Source: Chloroflexota bacterium (GTDB lineage: Bacteria; Chloroflexota; Anaerolineae; Promineifilales; Promineifilaceae). From it: 64,000 nucleotides of DNA. The notes beneath the pieces were generated by a model. The model was given only the letters and a program-made list of their open reading frames with translations, did no database searches and was not told the origin of the DNA. This document shows positions 17,121 to 27,176 of this stretch, piece after piece (within the stretch, counting starts at the first letter, position 1; every line of letters begins with the position of its first letter). Location: NCBI GenBank assembly GCA_014584575.1, contig JACTMP010000046.1, positions 43,767 to 107,766 on the forward strand, read 5' to 3'. The translations under genes and the position numbers were made by a program.

Positions 17121-18176
17121 TCACTTTACTGCGTTAGCAAAAGCTGCATCAAAAAAATCCACCAATCGCTCCGCATATTCCTCAGGCCGATGCACCGGGC
17201 CATCACAATGAAATGCTTCTTCAATCACCCACACGGCCGTATGCTCACCTGCATAGGTAGCATACCGATTGACAATGAGCGATTCGCTGCCATACAACGG
17301 ATGCGCCTGCCCACCGGCCACCAGCATCACCGGGCGCGGCTCAATTTGACCAATCTGGCTGATGAGCGGTGGCGGTGCTTCGATACCCAATTTTTGGGCA
17401 AACATCCAATCAAGCATGTAATTAGAAGCCCGAAACAAAAAGATCAAGGGGTGACCGGATGGCGGAATATCATCAGCACGCACACTGGATGCGCCATCAG
17501 CCCACACGGCCGTTATGCCCGGATATTGCGCCGCGCTTTGCACGGCAATCTGCCCACCTGTAGAACAACCAGCAATGCCAATGTAGGCATCCTGAGCATC
17601 GGCACGGCCGTGTACATACTCCATTGCCGCCCCCACATCGGCCGGGTCTTCCCAACCGTATGAGCGATGATCGCCTTCGCTTTCACCAGAAGCCCGTTGA
17701 TCGTACAGCAGCAGGCCATAACCGGCCTCGTACAACTGCTCAGCGTGCCAGATATTGCCGGTGCGGTTGCCGCCATACCCGTGCAGCAAGATGATGACCG
17801 CGCCGTTTTGCGGTGGCACAAACCAGCCCGCCAGCGCCAGCCCATCACCACCGTCAAAGGTGACTTCCTCCACCGGAAAGGCCAGATCGGCCGGCATTTC
17901 CACCGTGCTGGACGCGGGGGCCGTTTCCTCAATCACAGTACGCACGTTCAGGTACATGGTCATCAAGAAGGCAATGATGACGAAGGAGACAATGGCAAAA
18001 CCGGTTAACTTCAGGACATAAAGAGTCAGGTGTCGGATGGTTGATTTGGTGGCGGCGGTTGTGGACACGGCCGTTGCCCGCCGACCGCGCCGCCGTCTCA
18101 CCCAAACAAACAGGGCAAACAAGAAGCATACTAAAACCAGCAACGCCAGCAGAATGTCTACAGGAATGTTCGCCAT
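17121..18176 (-). CDS. Membrane-anchored alpha/beta hydrolase
   Basis: About 351 aa. Two N-terminal membrane segments (residues ~6-25 and ~55-75) precede an alpha/beta hydrolase. LHGYGGNRTG gives the oxyanion region, DQRASGESEG follows, GCSTGG holds the nucleophilic Ser, and AFHCDGP near the end probably supplies the His. Such proteins are often esterases or acyl-peptidase-like enzymes on the outer face of the membrane; the substrate is unknown. I chose ATG 18176 (MANIPVD) because AGGTAACAAG precedes it. It lies four bases after the leuB stop, so it is cotranscribed with leuB. Confidence 0.8.
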   Translation of the reverse strand: MANIPVDILLALLVLVCFLFALFVWVRRRRGRRATAVSTTAATKSTIRHLTLYVLKLTGFAIVSFVIIAFLMTMYLNVRTVIEETAPASSTVEMPADLAFPVEEVTFDGGDGLALAGWFVPPQNGAVIILLHGYGGNRTGNIWHAEQLYEAGYGLLLYDQRASGESEGDHRSYGWEDPADVGAAMEYVHGRADAQDAYIGIAGCSTGGQIAVQSAAQYPGITAVWADGASSVRADDIPPSGHPLIFLFRASNYMLDWMFAQKLGIEAPPPLISQIGQIEPRPVMLVAGGQAHPLYGSESLIVNRYATYAGEHTAVWVIEEAFHCDGPVHRPEEYAERLVDFFDAAFANAVK

Positions 18177-18180
18177 CTTG

Positions 18181-19260
18181 TTACCTGGCAATCAGACCGG
18201 CCACCAGATCGCCCATTTCGGCGCAGTCCACCACCTTTTCGCCCGGTCTGGCAATGTCGCGGGTGCGGTAGCCGTTAGCTAATACCTGGGACACGGCCGT
18301 TTCCACCACCCCCGCCTCCTCGTCCAGATTCAAGCTGCTGCGCAGCAGCATGGCCGCGCTGAGGATGGTCGCCAGCGGGTTGGCAATCCCTTTCCCGGCG
18401 ATGTCCGGGGCGGAGCCGTGAATCGGTTCATACAGCCCCACGCCGCCCGCCGCGCCCAATGCCGCCGACGGCAGCATCCCCAGCGAGCCGGTGATCATGG
18501 AAGCCTCGTCCGAGAGGATGTCGCCAAAGAGGTTGCCCGTCACCACCACGTCGAAATCGGCCGGGCGGTTGATCAGGTACATGGCCATGGCGTCTACCAG
18601 AATATCCTCATACTGCACGTCCGGGTTTTCGGCGGCGACCTCGTGGGCCACTTCGCGCCAGACGCGGGAGACGGCCAGCACGTTGGCCTTGTCTACGCTG
18701 GTCACTTTGCCGCGCCGTTTGCGGGCCAGGTCAAAGGCCACCTGCACCACGCGCCGGATTTCCATTTCGTTGTAGCGCATGGTGTTGAATCCTTCACGGC
18801 CGTACTCCCCCACCGTGCGCCCCTGCGGCGACCCAAAATAGATGCCGCCGATGAGTTCGCGCACAAAGAGGATGTCTACCCCTTTCACCCGCTCCGGCTT
18901 CAGCGGGCTGGCGTCGGCCAGGGCATCAAACACTTTCACCGGCCGCAAATTGGCAAAAACGCCCAACGCCTGCCGCAGCCGCAGCAGCCCTTGTTCCGGG
19001 CGCACTTTTAAGGTGGGGTCATCAAATTTGGGATGCCCGACCGCACCCATGAGCACCCCCTGGCTGTTCAGGCAGGCGGCCAATGTTTCCTCCGGCAGCG
19101 GGTCGCCCAGTTCGTCAATGGCCGCCCCGCCATAGATATATTCAGGCAGGTGGAAGGTGTGATGGTAGCGGTGGGCTACGGCCGTCAACACCTTCTTCGC
19201 CTCCACAATAATTTCCGGCCCAATGCCATCGCCGGGCAATAAGGTAATAGTTGCTTCCAT
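18181..19260 (-). CDS. leuB: 3-isopropylmalate dehydrogenase
   Basis: A 359-aa NAD-dependent dehydrogenase of leucine synthesis that oxidatively decarboxylates 3-isopropylmalate. [11 protein letters not shown] starts the protein, and [11 protein letters not shown] plus YNEMEIRRV carry substrate residues. [18 protein letters not shown] holds the metal-binding Asp pair, and [14 protein letters not shown] is the NAD loop that favours NAD over NADP. I set the start at 19260 ([10 protein letters not shown]), preceded by AGGAG; an upstream in-frame ATG would add 27 unrelated residues. It heads an operon with the hydrolase and glycosylase. Confidence 0.95.
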   Translation of the reverse strand: MEATITLLPGDGIGPEIIVEAKKVLTAVAHRYHHTFHLPEYIYGGAAIDELGDPLPEETLAACLNSQGVLMGAVGHPKFDDPTLKVRPEQGLLRLRQALGVFANLRPVKVFDALADASPLKPERVKGVDILFVRELIGGIYFGSPQGRTVGEYGREGFNTMRYNEMEIRRVVQVAFDLARKRRGKVTSVDKANVLAVSRVWREVAHEVAAENPDVQYEDILVDAMAMYLINRPADFDVVVTGNLFGDILSDEASMITGSLGMLPSAALGAAGGVGLYEPIHGSAPDIAGKGIANPLATILSAAMLLRSSLNLDEEAGVVETAVSQVLANGYRTRDIARPGEKVVDCAEMGDLVAGLIAR

Positions 19261-19300
19261 GGGCTTCTCCTCTTTGGAAATATGAATTAGGAAGGATGAA

Positions 19301-19394
19301 TTATGAACTGTTTGTGGACAAATGCTTTTGCAATGCAGCAATCAGTGGGGGGAGATAGTTTTAGCTATAAACGTATCTGTTCAGGCTCCGGCAT
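19301..19394 (-). pseudogene. Remnant of a HEPN (DUF86) toxin
   Basis: Just after the nucleotidyltransferase gene, an overlapping ATG opens MPEPEQIRL, fitting the start of HEPN/DUF86 proteins, but stops at once. In another frame the same stretch ends with [13 protein letters not shown] and a stop, fitting the HEPN C-terminus (DLPPLIAAL). The roughly 90-residue middle with the R-x4-H RNase motif is gone. I therefore read it as a HEPN gene reduced to its ends with a frameshift. The match is short and from memory of the family. Confidence 0.6.
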
Positions 19395-19683
19395 ATTGCA
19401 CCTCGGCCAGTTCCAGCACTTCGTCCCGAAAATAAGGACTCAGAAAACCGGGGGTTTGCAAATCTACTGATCGTCCGATCAGATTAGCCAGTTCCTCTTG
19501 AATAACAAAAAAGTCAAATCCCGGAGTGTGCCCTTCCTCAAATTCTACCAGGACATCTACATCGCTATCCGGCCGAAAATCATTACGCAGCACCGAGCCA
19601 AACAAGGCCAGCCTTTTGATGTGGTATTGGCGACAAAGCCGTTCGATTTGCTCTTGTGGAATCCCAACTTTTTGCTTACTCAT
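19381..19683 (-). CDS. MNT-type minimal nucleotidyltransferase (antitoxin of HEPN/MNT pair)
   Basis: A 100-aa nucleotidyltransferase. LALFGSVLRNDFRPDSDVDVLVEF shows the GSx10DxD catalytic motif of the MNT family. These proteins neutralise HEPN RNases, in some cases by adding AMP to them. The start at 19683 (MSKQKVG) is preferred over an ATG four codons upstream. The partner that should follow is only a remnant, so this is effectively an orphan antitoxin. It lies upstream of leuB on the same strand. Confidence 0.8.
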   Translation of the reverse strand: MSKQKVGIPQEQIERLCRQYHIKRLALFGSVLRNDFRPDSDVDVLVEFEEGHTPGFDFFVIQEELANLIGRSVDLQTPGFLSPYFRDEVLELAEVQYAGA

Positions 19684-19704
19684 GGCCTGCATCATATCAC
19701 AAAA

Positions 19705-20178
19705 CTACCTTTTCAAATCGGCGATTGTGCCGTTGCTGGCGGTTTGCAGGGTAGTGGGGGAGATGGCAAAAACGGCGAAGGGGGTGCCGGCGGCGGCCCA
19801 GACGACATCAAATGTCAGCAAATCTTCGTCAATGAAGATGCGGAGGGGCTGGCTGTGCCCAAAAGGGGGGACACCGCCGATGCTAAAGCCGGTCTGTGCC
19901 TTCACAAACTCCGCGTCGGCACGCTGCACCTGTTTACGGCCGACGCCACACAGCGCTGCCAGCTTCTTTTCATCCAACTGATTCGCGCCGGAAACCAGAC
20001 AAACAACGGCCTCTTCGCTCACCGCAAAACACAAACTCTTCACAATCTGCGCCACCTGGCAGCCAATGGCGTCGGCCGCTTCCTGCGCCGTGCGCGTGGT
20101 CTGGGCAAACTCGACAATTTCAATCGCCAGCCCCAATTGTTGGGCGGCGTCGTCTACTTTTTGGGCGGATGGGTGCAT
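19705..20178 (-). CDS. YbaK/ProX-type aminoacyl-tRNA deacylase
   Basis: A 157-aa protein of the YbaK/EbsC superfamily, which hydrolyses mischarged tRNAs (for example Cys-tRNA-Pro). AIGCQVAQIVKSLCFAV carries the conserved Lys, SGANQLDEKKLA follows, and GFSIGGVPPFGH is the active-site loop. Length and motifs are complete, so it should be active. The upstream region is occupied by a GTGATGC hairpin element and no Shine-Dalgarno is visible. Confidence 0.85.
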   Translation of the reverse strand: MHPSAQKVDDAAQQLGLAIEIVEFAQTTRTAQEAADAIGCQVAQIVKSLCFAVSEEAVVCLVSGANQLDEKKLAALCGVGRKQVQRADAEFVKAQTGFSIGGVPPFGHSQPLRIFIDEDLLTFDVVWAAAGTPFAVFAISPTTLQTASNGTIADLKR

Positions 20179-20242
20179 AACAGTGATGCGTGATGCGTGA
20201 TGCGTGACCGCTTCTCACGGGTCACGCATCACGCATCACGAA
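20179..20242. repeat. Word-repeat hairpin (GTGATGC type)
   Basis: Three iterations of GTGATGC then GTGACC, a short loop, then GGGTCACGCATCACGCATCACG. It forms a long imperfect stem exactly between the J-domain gene and YbaK. A relative occurs at 58604. Confidence 0.8.
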
Positions 20243-21229
20243 TTACTCAAAATCATAGTCATCATCAAAATCGTCTTCAAAATAAACCCGGTCACGGCGG
20301 CGCTGGATGTAGCGGTCAAATTCGGCGGAGATTTCATCCTCAAAGCTGGTTTCTAGGCTCACGTCCCAGACCAGGTCGGCGAAATCTTCGTCGGAGACAT
20401 CGGTACCCTCCCCCATCTCCAAACTCTCCACCTGCACCTGCAAACTGTCCCGCTGCGCCAGCCGTTCGGCCAGCAAATCGCGCATCTGTTTTTCCAGTTC
20501 GGCCAGATAATCACGGCCGTCCGCCTCCGCCAGCGCCATCTTTTTCATCATTTTGGCGCTCTCGTGTTTCTCCAACCGGGCCACCTCTTGTTTAATTTCC
20601 GTCAGCCGCCGTTTAATGCGCGTCACTTCCCGCAGCAGCGTTTCTGCCAGCTTCTGGTCCGCCTGGCTGTAGTCCAATTGATGATTGTTTTCGGGGGATT
20701 CGGCCAGTTCGTGTAATTTGGGTAAATCGCCGGCCGCATACGCGGCATTGATGGCCATCATCATTTGGGTGCGGTAGGCGCGGTCGGGTTCATCTACGGC
20801 CGTATCCGGGTGAAAACGACGCGCCAACTGCCGGTATAGCTTTTTCATCTCCGCCCGTGTATCCTCATCCTGTTCCGGGCGGGCGGTGGTGGGCGTCTCC
20901 CGGTAACGGTACTCCCCCTCCTCGGTGGCGCTTTGCCCCCGCGCCCAGGCCGCCGCATCACTGGCTGCTTCCGCATACCACCCCTCGCCAAACCAGCGCA
21001 ACTGCCGCCGCAGTTCCCGAATTTCCTCGTCCAAGGCGCTCAACTTGCGCGTCAGTGGGCTGAGGCGCGCCCGCAGCCGGAACTCGAAAGCGTTGATGGC
21101 CGCGTGGCGCTCCGCCAGTTCCGCTTCGGAGTCAACCAGTTGCGGCATCAGGTTTTCCAGTTCGGCCCGCAAATGGGCTACCTGTTCCTGCCAGTCATCG
21201 GTTGTGGGGGTGAGTTGCTGCGCAAACAT
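20243..21229 (-). CDS. J-domain-containing coiled-coil protein
   Basis: About 328 aa. Residues ~20-85 and ~200-285 are charged, heptad-like helices (LRAELENLMPQ, IKRRLTEIKQEVARLEK). Between them is a J-domain-like segment, LYRQLARRFHPDTAVDE, with the HPD tripeptide that stimulates Hsp70 ATPase. The C-terminus is very acidic (EDDFDDDYDFE). This resembles the DnaJ-like coiled-coil proteins of photosynthetic and filamentous bacteria. A cytosolic cochaperone role is likely. I chose 21229 (MFAQQL), as the upstream 26 residues have no support. Confidence 0.7.
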   Translation of the reverse strand: MFAQQLTPTTDDWQEQVAHLRAELENLMPQLVDSEAELAERHAAINAFEFRLRARLSPLTRKLSALDEEIRELRRQLRWFGEGWYAEAASDAAAWARGQSATEEGEYRYRETPTTARPEQDEDTRAEMKKLYRQLARRFHPDTAVDEPDRAYRTQMMMAINAAYAAGDLPKLHELAESPENNHQLDYSQADQKLAETLLREVTRIKRRLTEIKQEVARLEKHESAKMMKKMALAEADGRDYLAELEKQMRDLLAERLAQRDSLQVQVESLEMGEGTDVSDEDFADLVWDVSLETSFEDEISAEFDRYIQRRRDRVYFEDDFDDDYDFE

Positions 21230-21322
21230 GCCCGGTATTGTAGCCAAAAGCGCCGGGCGCGCCGAATAACAAAACGAAGTTTCGGGCAGAAACGCCGCTT
21301 TCAACATGACCCGTTTTTGTCA

Positions 21323-22111
21323 TCACACCTGGCTCAGAAATTCTGCCAACAGCCTGTTGCATACCGCTGGCGCTTCCATATTGACCATGTGCCCCACGCC
21401 GGGCACAACGGCCGTCTGCGCCTGTGGTATTTGCTGGCCGATTACGGCCGTAATCTGCAAAAAGTCTGCTGTATCCCATTCACCGGCCATAACCAGCACC
21501 GGCATCGTCAGCTCGTGTAGACGTTGGGCAGCGGGTGGTTCTAGCTGCTGTTCGGGATTACGGTGGACAAAATGCCAGCCGGAGTAATCGTTGATCATGT
21601 GAGTCAGATGGGCGGCAACGGCCGTCTGGCGCAGCGCTGGTGCAAACAGCGGATGGGCCAGCCACGACTCTTTCGCCGCCGCAATCCCCCCTTCCCGCGC
21701 CCGCTGCCACACCAGCCTATCCCGTGCTGATCCCTCGGCCGACCAGGAATGGCCGCCCAAAACCGTATCCAACAGGGCCAGGGCTTGTGTGCGTTGGGGA
21801 TACGTCAGGGCAAAGTCAAGGGCTACCCCTCCCCCTTTGGACAGTCCAACCAGGCAGGCCTGTTTAATGTGCAGATGATCGAGCAAGGCCCGACAATCTT
21901 CCACGTGGGAATATGGCGCGTCGGTGGGCACGGCCGATTGCCCAAAACCGCGCATATCATACCGGATGACCTGGAACTGCTGCGCCAGCAGCTCAAATTG
22001 GGCATCCCACATGCGCGTGTCCAGCGTAAACCCATGAATGAAAACAACTGCACGGCCGTGACCGGCCATCTCATAATAAAGTTCCGTCCCGTTCACAATT
22101 GCTGTACTCAT
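21323..22111 (-). CDS. Alpha/beta hydrolase
   Basis: A 262-aa soluble enzyme. [14 protein letters not shown] gives the oxyanion loop, [11 protein letters not shown] follows, [13 protein letters not shown] holds the nucleophilic Ser, and [10 protein letters not shown] the His; EWD probably provides the acid. It resembles 3-oxoadipate enol-lactonase and haloalkane/epoxide hydrolase relatives, so the reaction remains open. It is 12 bp from the downstream stop of the glycosyltransferase gene and is likely cotranscribed with it. Confidence 0.85.
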   Translation of the reverse strand: MSTAIVNGTELYYEMAGHGRAVVFIHGFTLDTRMWDAQFELLAQQFQVIRYDMRGFGQSAVPTDAPYSHVEDCRALLDHLHIKQACLVGLSKGGGVALDFALTYPQRTQALALLDTVLGGHSWSAEGSARDRLVWQRAREGGIAAAKESWLAHPLFAPALRQTAVAAHLTHMINDYSGWHFVHRNPEQQLEPPAAQRLHELTMPVLVMAGEWDTADFLQITAVIGQQIPQAQTAVVPGVGHMVNMEAPAVCNRLLAEFLSQV

Positions 22112-22123
22112 AAGCTACTCTAT

Positions 22124-24937
22124 CTAATCTGAAACTTCTATTGACCCCAACGGCACACGGCCGTCCAACATCCCTGCCCCATTCACCCATACCGGCAGCC
22201 GTTCGCCCGTGCCCGGGTTGTAAAGCCCTAGCCAGAGTGTGTAATCGCCGGGTGGCAAATCGGGCGGCAGCGCCACTGTATGCCGGTCAATCAATACCTC
22301 GCCGGGCCGCCAGCTTGTGGTGGGCCGCGCCCCTTGCAGCGGATAGGCGTCTTGTTGGGCTGCCAGGCGCCCGCTTTCATCGGTCAGGTGCAGGAAAACC
22401 GCATAATTGGCCGGAAAGAGGCTCTCCGTCTGCCAGACCAGCGTCAGCGACAACGGAACGCCAGGGGTCACGGCCGTCGTCTCCCAGGTCATTCCCGCCA
22501 GCCGCGCCAGCGCCGGATCGCCAAATTGGGCGTTGACCGGCTGCGCCACCGCCGGTAATTCCGTCACCAGCGGCCATGCCTCCACCGTAATCTCCTCCGG
22601 CAGGGTGACGCTGTTGGCCCAGGGCCGCCAGCCATCTTGCCCCCGCCGCCAGCCGCCCGTCGCCGGGTCGCGCAGCGCCAGCCGCAGGTAATACACACCG
22701 CTGGCTGCCTGGGCGGGGATCAGCAGTTGGGCACGGCCGTGCAGCCTTTCCCCCGCCTGCCATTTTTCCGGCGGATAATCGGCGCGTGTGAGCGTGGTGA
22801 TCGTCTCCGCCGCCAACCGGCCCTGCGCATCCAGCAGTTGCACCACCAACTGGCTGTCCGGCGCGCCCCCCTGCGCCTGCCAATACACGTCCAGCGGCAG
22901 CAGATGGCCGGGGCGGTACGTGCCGGCGGGTACGTTGTACCCCACCAGGTCTACCCCCGGCCACTGCACGCGGCGGGGCGTATGATCGGGCAGGTTGGCG
23001 GCGGGCACGGCCGTGTCCGTTGTCACCGTCACTTGCGGCAGCAGCAAGAGGGGCGTATCGCCGTGGCTGCCCACCACCGGCAAATGGGTGTCTCGGTCCA
23101 GCAGTTGCAGCCACACCTGGTAGGCGCCCGGCGGCAGCCCGGCAGGCAGTTGGATGGGCGGTTGGTAGGTGACGGCCGTATCCGCCGGCCAGGCAAACGG
23201 GGGATATACTTCCCACAGCGGATAGCTCGTCTCCCACCAGGTCGTTGCCCCGTCGCGGAATTGCAGCGCCAGCAAGTAATGGTTCTCCGCCTCACCCTCG
23301 CCGCTGTGCGACCAGGTGAACACCGGCTGCCAGATTGACCCCGACGCAATTTCCGCCGCTGAGACAACGCTGTGCAGTTTCAACCGATCATCATAGGTTG
23401 TCAGCAGCGGCAGGGTGGCAACGGCCGTTTCCTGAACCGGGTCGGGCGCATACAACACAAGTTTTACCCCCAGCCAGAGCGAGGGAAAACGTTTTTCGTC
23501 CAGCCGGGGCCAGTTGGCTTCCGCCCAGTCGCTCAGGGCGGTGATGGGAAAGCCGGTGCGCGGCGTTGGTTGGCTCACAAACCAGACGCGCTCTGCCGCC
23601 GCGCCCAGATCTGCCAATCGCCGCCGGGCCTGGTCTACGTCGTGTTCCGCCAATTGGGGCACGACCGTCCAGGGCGCAACCCCGTCGTAGTAATAATCAA
23701 AGGGAAACTGGATGATGGTATCGTGCAGCACAATCAGGTCGCCGGGTTGGGCCGCCCGGTTCAGGTAGTGCGCCAGCCCCTGCAAATCATCCTTCACCAA
23801 CACCGGATCGGTAAACTGGGTGTGCAGCCAGGCCAATTGGCTGATGATGACCAGCGCCGCCAACAGTGTGCCCGGTATACGGCCGTGACGCTGCTGCAAA
23901 AACACCCCGGCGGCCATCAAGACCAGCAGTGGCGGCAGGCTCATCAGCAGATGGCGCGGGCCATTGTACAGCGGCGACAGCGCCGAGAGTGCATACAGCA
24001 GCAGCAGCGGTATAAACAAGTAGCCAACCAGCAGCACGACAGCGCCCCGCCGCCCCTGCCGCCAGGCGACCAGGCCGCCCGCCAGCGCCAGCAGCCAGGC
24101 AAGCCCCACCCGCCACCAGGGGCCTAAAAAGCCAGGCACCACCCCCAAAGCAAACGCCGTCACTGTGTGATTCAGCAAATCGCCCAGGGGCACAAAGGCA
24201 AAGTCAAACTGCCGCTCCCCCAGAAAACGGGGCAGCAGATACCAGGCCATCACCAACAGCAGCAAAAACAGGAGTACGGCCGTGCCCCACACCCATCCCG
24301 GCAGTCGGCGCAGCAAACCATGTTGCAGCCCGATGAGCAACAGCGCCGCCACACCAAAGGCAAAAATAAAAATGCCAAAATAATGGGACAAGATGGCCGC
24401 CGCCCCGGCCCCGGCCCACAAAACCAGCCAGCGCCACTGCACACCCGTAGCCACACTTTGCCAAAAACAGACCAGCGCCAACACCGATAGCAGCGTAAAA
24501 AAGAGCAGCAGCGGATAGTTGCGCATCTCCTGGCTTTGCCACACGTGCAGCGGCGAGATCGCCAGGAAAAAGGCCGCCCCTATGCCCGTCCACGTGCCCA
24601 ACAGCCGTTTGCCAAGCTGCAAAATGAGCGGGATATTGAGCAGGCCCAGCAAAACCCCCACCAGGCGCAGGGCAAAAATGGAGTCCCCCGACAGCACTCT
24701 CATGCCAAACAACAACAAAAAGTAAAGGGGTGGGTTTGTGTCCTGAGTGGGTGCGCCGTCAATGGTGATGAGACCACGCAGCACTTCCGGCAGCGGCAGT
24801 TGGGCGCGGTACAGGCTCAATCCTTCATCTGTCCACATGGATTGCGTATCCAGCGCATACAGCCGCAGCCCCCACCCTACCAGCAAAATGAAGACGAGCG
24901 CCGCCAACGGCCGCCAGGAGTTCTTCTGCCCATTCAT
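22124..24937 (-). CDS. GT-C family membrane glycosyltransferase (GT39/83-like) with large C-terminal domain
   Basis: A 937-aa polytopic membrane protein. The first ~420 residues have about ten membrane segments. The first periplasmic loop has the acidic pair in WTDEGLSLYRAQ, the typical catalytic Asp/Glu of dolichyl- or polyprenyl-phosphate-sugar-using GT-C enzymes. A long soluble C-terminal part (~500 residues) contains repeating beta-sandwich-like segments with motifs such as GVDLVGYNVP, QLPAGLPPGAYQVWL and LPPDLPPGDYTLWLGLYNP. It probably adds sugars to extracytoplasmic proteins or lipids. It overlaps the next gene by 4 bp (ATGA). The sugar donor is not predictable. Confidence 0.8.
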   Translation of the reverse strand: MNGQKNSWRPLAALVFILLVGWGLRLYALDTQSMWTDEGLSLYRAQLPLPEVLRGLITIDGAPTQDTNPPLYFLLLFGMRVLSGDSIFALRLVGVLLGLLNIPLILQLGKRLLGTWTGIGAAFFLAISPLHVWQSQEMRNYPLLLFFTLLSVLALVCFWQSVATGVQWRWLVLWAGAGAAAILSHYFGIFIFAFGVAALLLIGLQHGLLRRLPGWVWGTAVLLFLLLLVMAWYLLPRFLGERQFDFAFVPLGDLLNHTVTAFALGVVPGFLGPWWRVGLAWLLALAGGLVAWRQGRRGAVVLLVGYLFIPLLLLYALSALSPLYNGPRHLLMSLPPLLVLMAAGVFLQQRHGRIPGTLLAALVIISQLAWLHTQFTDPVLVKDDLQGLAHYLNRAAQPGDLIVLHDTIIQFPFDYYYDGVAPWTVVPQLAEHDVDQARRRLADLGAAAERVWFVSQPTPRTGFPITALSDWAEANWPRLDEKRFPSLWLGVKLVLYAPDPVQETAVATLPLLTTYDDRLKLHSVVSAAEIASGSIWQPVFTWSHSGEGEAENHYLLALQFRDGATTWWETSYPLWEVYPPFAWPADTAVTYQPPIQLPAGLPPGAYQVWLQLLDRDTHLPVVGSHGDTPLLLLPQVTVTTDTAVPAANLPDHTPRRVQWPGVDLVGYNVPAGTYRPGHLLPLDVYWQAQGGAPDSQLVVQLLDAQGRLAAETITTLTRADYPPEKWQAGERLHGRAQLLIPAQAASGVYYLRLALRDPATGGWRRGQDGWRPWANSVTLPEEITVEAWPLVTELPAVAQPVNAQFGDPALARLAGMTWETTAVTPGVPLSLTLVWQTESLFPANYAVFLHLTDESGRLAAQQDAYPLQGARPTTSWRPGEVLIDRHTVALPPDLPPGDYTLWLGLYNPGTGERLPVWVNGAGMLDGRVPLGSIEVSD

Positions 24938-27117
24938 GGCGTTACCTGAATGGTGGTCAACAAGCTGGCTGCGCCCATGCGCTCACCGGTCTGCGGATCA
25001 TACAGCCCCACCAGCAAATCATAAGCGCCGGGTGGCAAATCGGACGGCACGGTGAAGGTGTGCCGATCTGTTACCAGTTCGCCGGCCGTCCACCAGGAGG
25101 TGGGATACCAGCCAGCCAGGGGCGGCCCGTCGAAAGTGGCTGCCAACTGCCCATCTTTGTCTTGCAAATGGATGAAAACGGTGTAATCCCGCATCACCGG
25201 TTCGGCCACCCACCACTGCAACGTCAGGTCAATGGGCGCGGCAACCGGCCAGGCAGTGCGGGTATCATAGGCGGCCAGGCGCACGGCCGTGTCGCCAACC
25301 GGCGTAGTGGTGAGGGCGGTAGAGTGGGCGCTTTCCAGGCGCACGGCCGTTGCAAAGGTAGCGGCAACAGGCTGCCCATTCCCATCCCACACCGGCAGCC
25401 GCTCCCCCGTTTCCGGCGCAATCAGCCCCACCTCCACCTGGTAACGCAACGTTTCGGCCAGGTCGGCCGGAATCTCCAGGCGAATGACATCACAAAACGG
25501 GCCGCCCACCTGCCACACGGATGTGGCATAACTGCCCAATCCGGGAAAGGTCTGGCGGCGGGCGACCACCCGGTTCTCCGGCCCTACCAGATGCACAAAG
25601 ATGGCGTAATCTGTGGCCGATTGTGCCAGCGGCCGCCAGCACACCGTCACCGGCAGCGTCTCTCCGGCCTGCGCCGTGCGCTGCGCCGGTTCCACTGTGA
25701 GCAGTTCGGCCAGGTCGCCAACACGCCAGTTGAGCGGCCGAATAGCGGCCACCTCGGCTGCGGTCAACAGGGGCGGCAGAGCATACGCCGGGTGGATCAA
25801 CAAAATGGGCGCAGCCACAGCCGGGAGGAGCATGGCGGCAGCCAGAACCATTTCCAGGCGCGGCCGCAGCCCACACCAGCCGGTGACGAGCAAGACGCTG
25901 GCCGCGCCGATGGCCGGATATAACAAACGGCCGTGCGGGGCCGTCACCGTTTGCATCCACATTTCTAAGGAAACGGCCGTTAGCAAACAGGCCAGCGCCA
26001 ACAGGAGCAGCAGCACGGCCGTGGTGTCCCACATCTGCCCCCGCCGCCAGCGCCACAAAACCTGCCGCGCCAGCCCCACGACTGCGCCGACAACGGCCAA
26101 CCCCAGCAGCCCATAGACCCAACCGGCAAACTTGATATTGCCCCAACCAAAAGCGGCCCAATAGGATTGGAAAACCTCGACCCATTCGGCCAATGGCTGG
26201 CGTTGCGTAGGGGCATCACAATACGCCCAGGGGGCATAACAATGGCTTTCCAGGCCAAATGGCGCGCCGTAGAGCAGGAAGTTACGGCCGTACCACCAAC
26301 CCGCTGTCAGCAGGACGGCCGTGCCCGCGGCGACGGCCGTGCCCATGACCGCGCGCCCGTTGCCCCGGTTCTGCCACCACAGCCAGCCAGACCCGCCGGC
26401 CAATACCGGGGCCAGCAGCAGGCTGTTGCTCTTGGCCAGCAGCGCCAGCCCATACACCAGCCCCAGCAGCAGTCCCCACTCCCAGGCCGGGCCGCGCCGC
26501 AGCAGACGCGCCAGCAGCCAGAGCGCGGCCGTACTCAACGCCGCCACCGCCATCTCATTGGAAATGACGCTGCTGAGAAAGATGACCTGGGGCGTCAGCG
26601 CCACCAGCAGACCGGCGGCAAAAGTGACGGTGGGGCGTCCCGGCCGCACTTCTCCGGCCAGCGCCAGGGTAGCCAGCACCAGGATTACGCCAAAGAGCAG
26701 GGAAACGAGCCGGGCCAGATAGATGCCCAACCATTGGCCGCGTAACGGCCGTGTGTCGGCCGGATAATGCACGGCTATATTTTTATTATCGGGCACGTTG
26801 CCGGGGGCGGGGGAAGGGAAATAGGGATTGGGACGGTAGACGGCCGGGGGGTTGTTTAATTGACCAATTGCGGTCGGCAGTGCGGCCAGCAGGTAATACA
26901 ACGGCGGCTGCCCGGCCTCCTGGCGCACCGGCGTTTCCCAGGCGGACTCCCCCTGCGGCGGCAAACGCCGCTTTTCCACCAGCCAGAAAATATAAGCAGT
27001 GTGTTCGGGTTCGTCCGGCCCTTCAAATGGGGGAATCAGGGAAGTGTACCAGGCCGATAATCCGATCAGCAGCAGCACAGGGACGCCCCACAGTAACAAT
27101 CGCCTGGTGACATTCAT
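24934..27117 (-). CDS. GT-C family membrane glycosyltransferase (GT39-like)
   Basis: A protein of about 727 aa with about ten membrane segments in its first ~440 residues. PPFEGPDEPEHTAYI is the acidic catalytic loop typical of GT-C enzymes. The C-terminal ~280 residues again contain the beta-sandwich-like unit with PADLAETLRYQVEVGL and LPPGAYDLLVGLYDPQTGERM, shared with the downstream neighbour, so the two are paralogs. I chose ATG 27117 (MNVTRRLLLWG), since the preceding in-frame residues are not membrane-like. The pair probably transfers sugars on the outer face of the membrane. Confidence 0.8.
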   Translation of the reverse strand: MNVTRRLLLWGVPVLLLIGLSAWYTSLIPPFEGPDEPEHTAYIFWLVEKRRLPPQGESAWETPVRQEAGQPPLYYLLAALPTAIGQLNNPPAVYRPNPYFPSPAPGNVPDNKNIAVHYPADTRPLRGQWLGIYLARLVSLLFGVILVLATLALAGEVRPGRPTVTFAAGLLVALTPQVIFLSSVISNEMAVAALSTAALWLLARLLRRGPAWEWGLLLGLVYGLALLAKSNSLLLAPVLAGGSGWLWWQNRGNGRAVMGTAVAAGTAVLLTAGWWYGRNFLLYGAPFGLESHCYAPWAYCDAPTQRQPLAEWVEVFQSYWAAFGWGNIKFAGWVYGLLGLAVVGAVVGLARQVLWRWRRGQMWDTTAVLLLLLALACLLTAVSLEMWMQTVTAPHGRLLYPAIGAASVLLVTGWCGLRPRLEMVLAAAMLLPAVAAPILLIHPAYALPPLLTAAEVAAIRPLNWRVGDLAELLTVEPAQRTAQAGETLPVTVCWRPLAQSATDYAIFVHLVGPENRVVARRQTFPGLGSYATSVWQVGGPFCDVIRLEIPADLAETLRYQVEVGLIAPETGERLPVWDGNGQPVAATFATAVRLESAHSTALTTTPVGDTAVRLAAYDTRTAWPVAAPIDLTLQWWVAEPVMRDYTVFIHLQDKDGQLAATFDGPPLAGWYPTSWWTAGELVTDRHTFTVPSDLPPGAYDLLVGLYDPQTGERMGAASLLTTIQVTP

Positions 27118-27176
27118 GGAAGCGGGAGTATAGTGGAACAGGCGGTAGGGAACAATACGATTCCCCGCCGCCCCGT

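Noticed and set aside
20179..20242. GTGATGC hairpin as a terminator
   Set aside because: The stem is long, but there is no T tract on either side; it belongs to the word-repeat class.
22377..23237. Long 286-aa GC-rich minus-strand frame inside the GT gene
   Set aside because: It is in another frame of the 937-aa membrane protein, is Gly/Arg/Ala-rich, and shows no family; the main frame has clear membrane helices.
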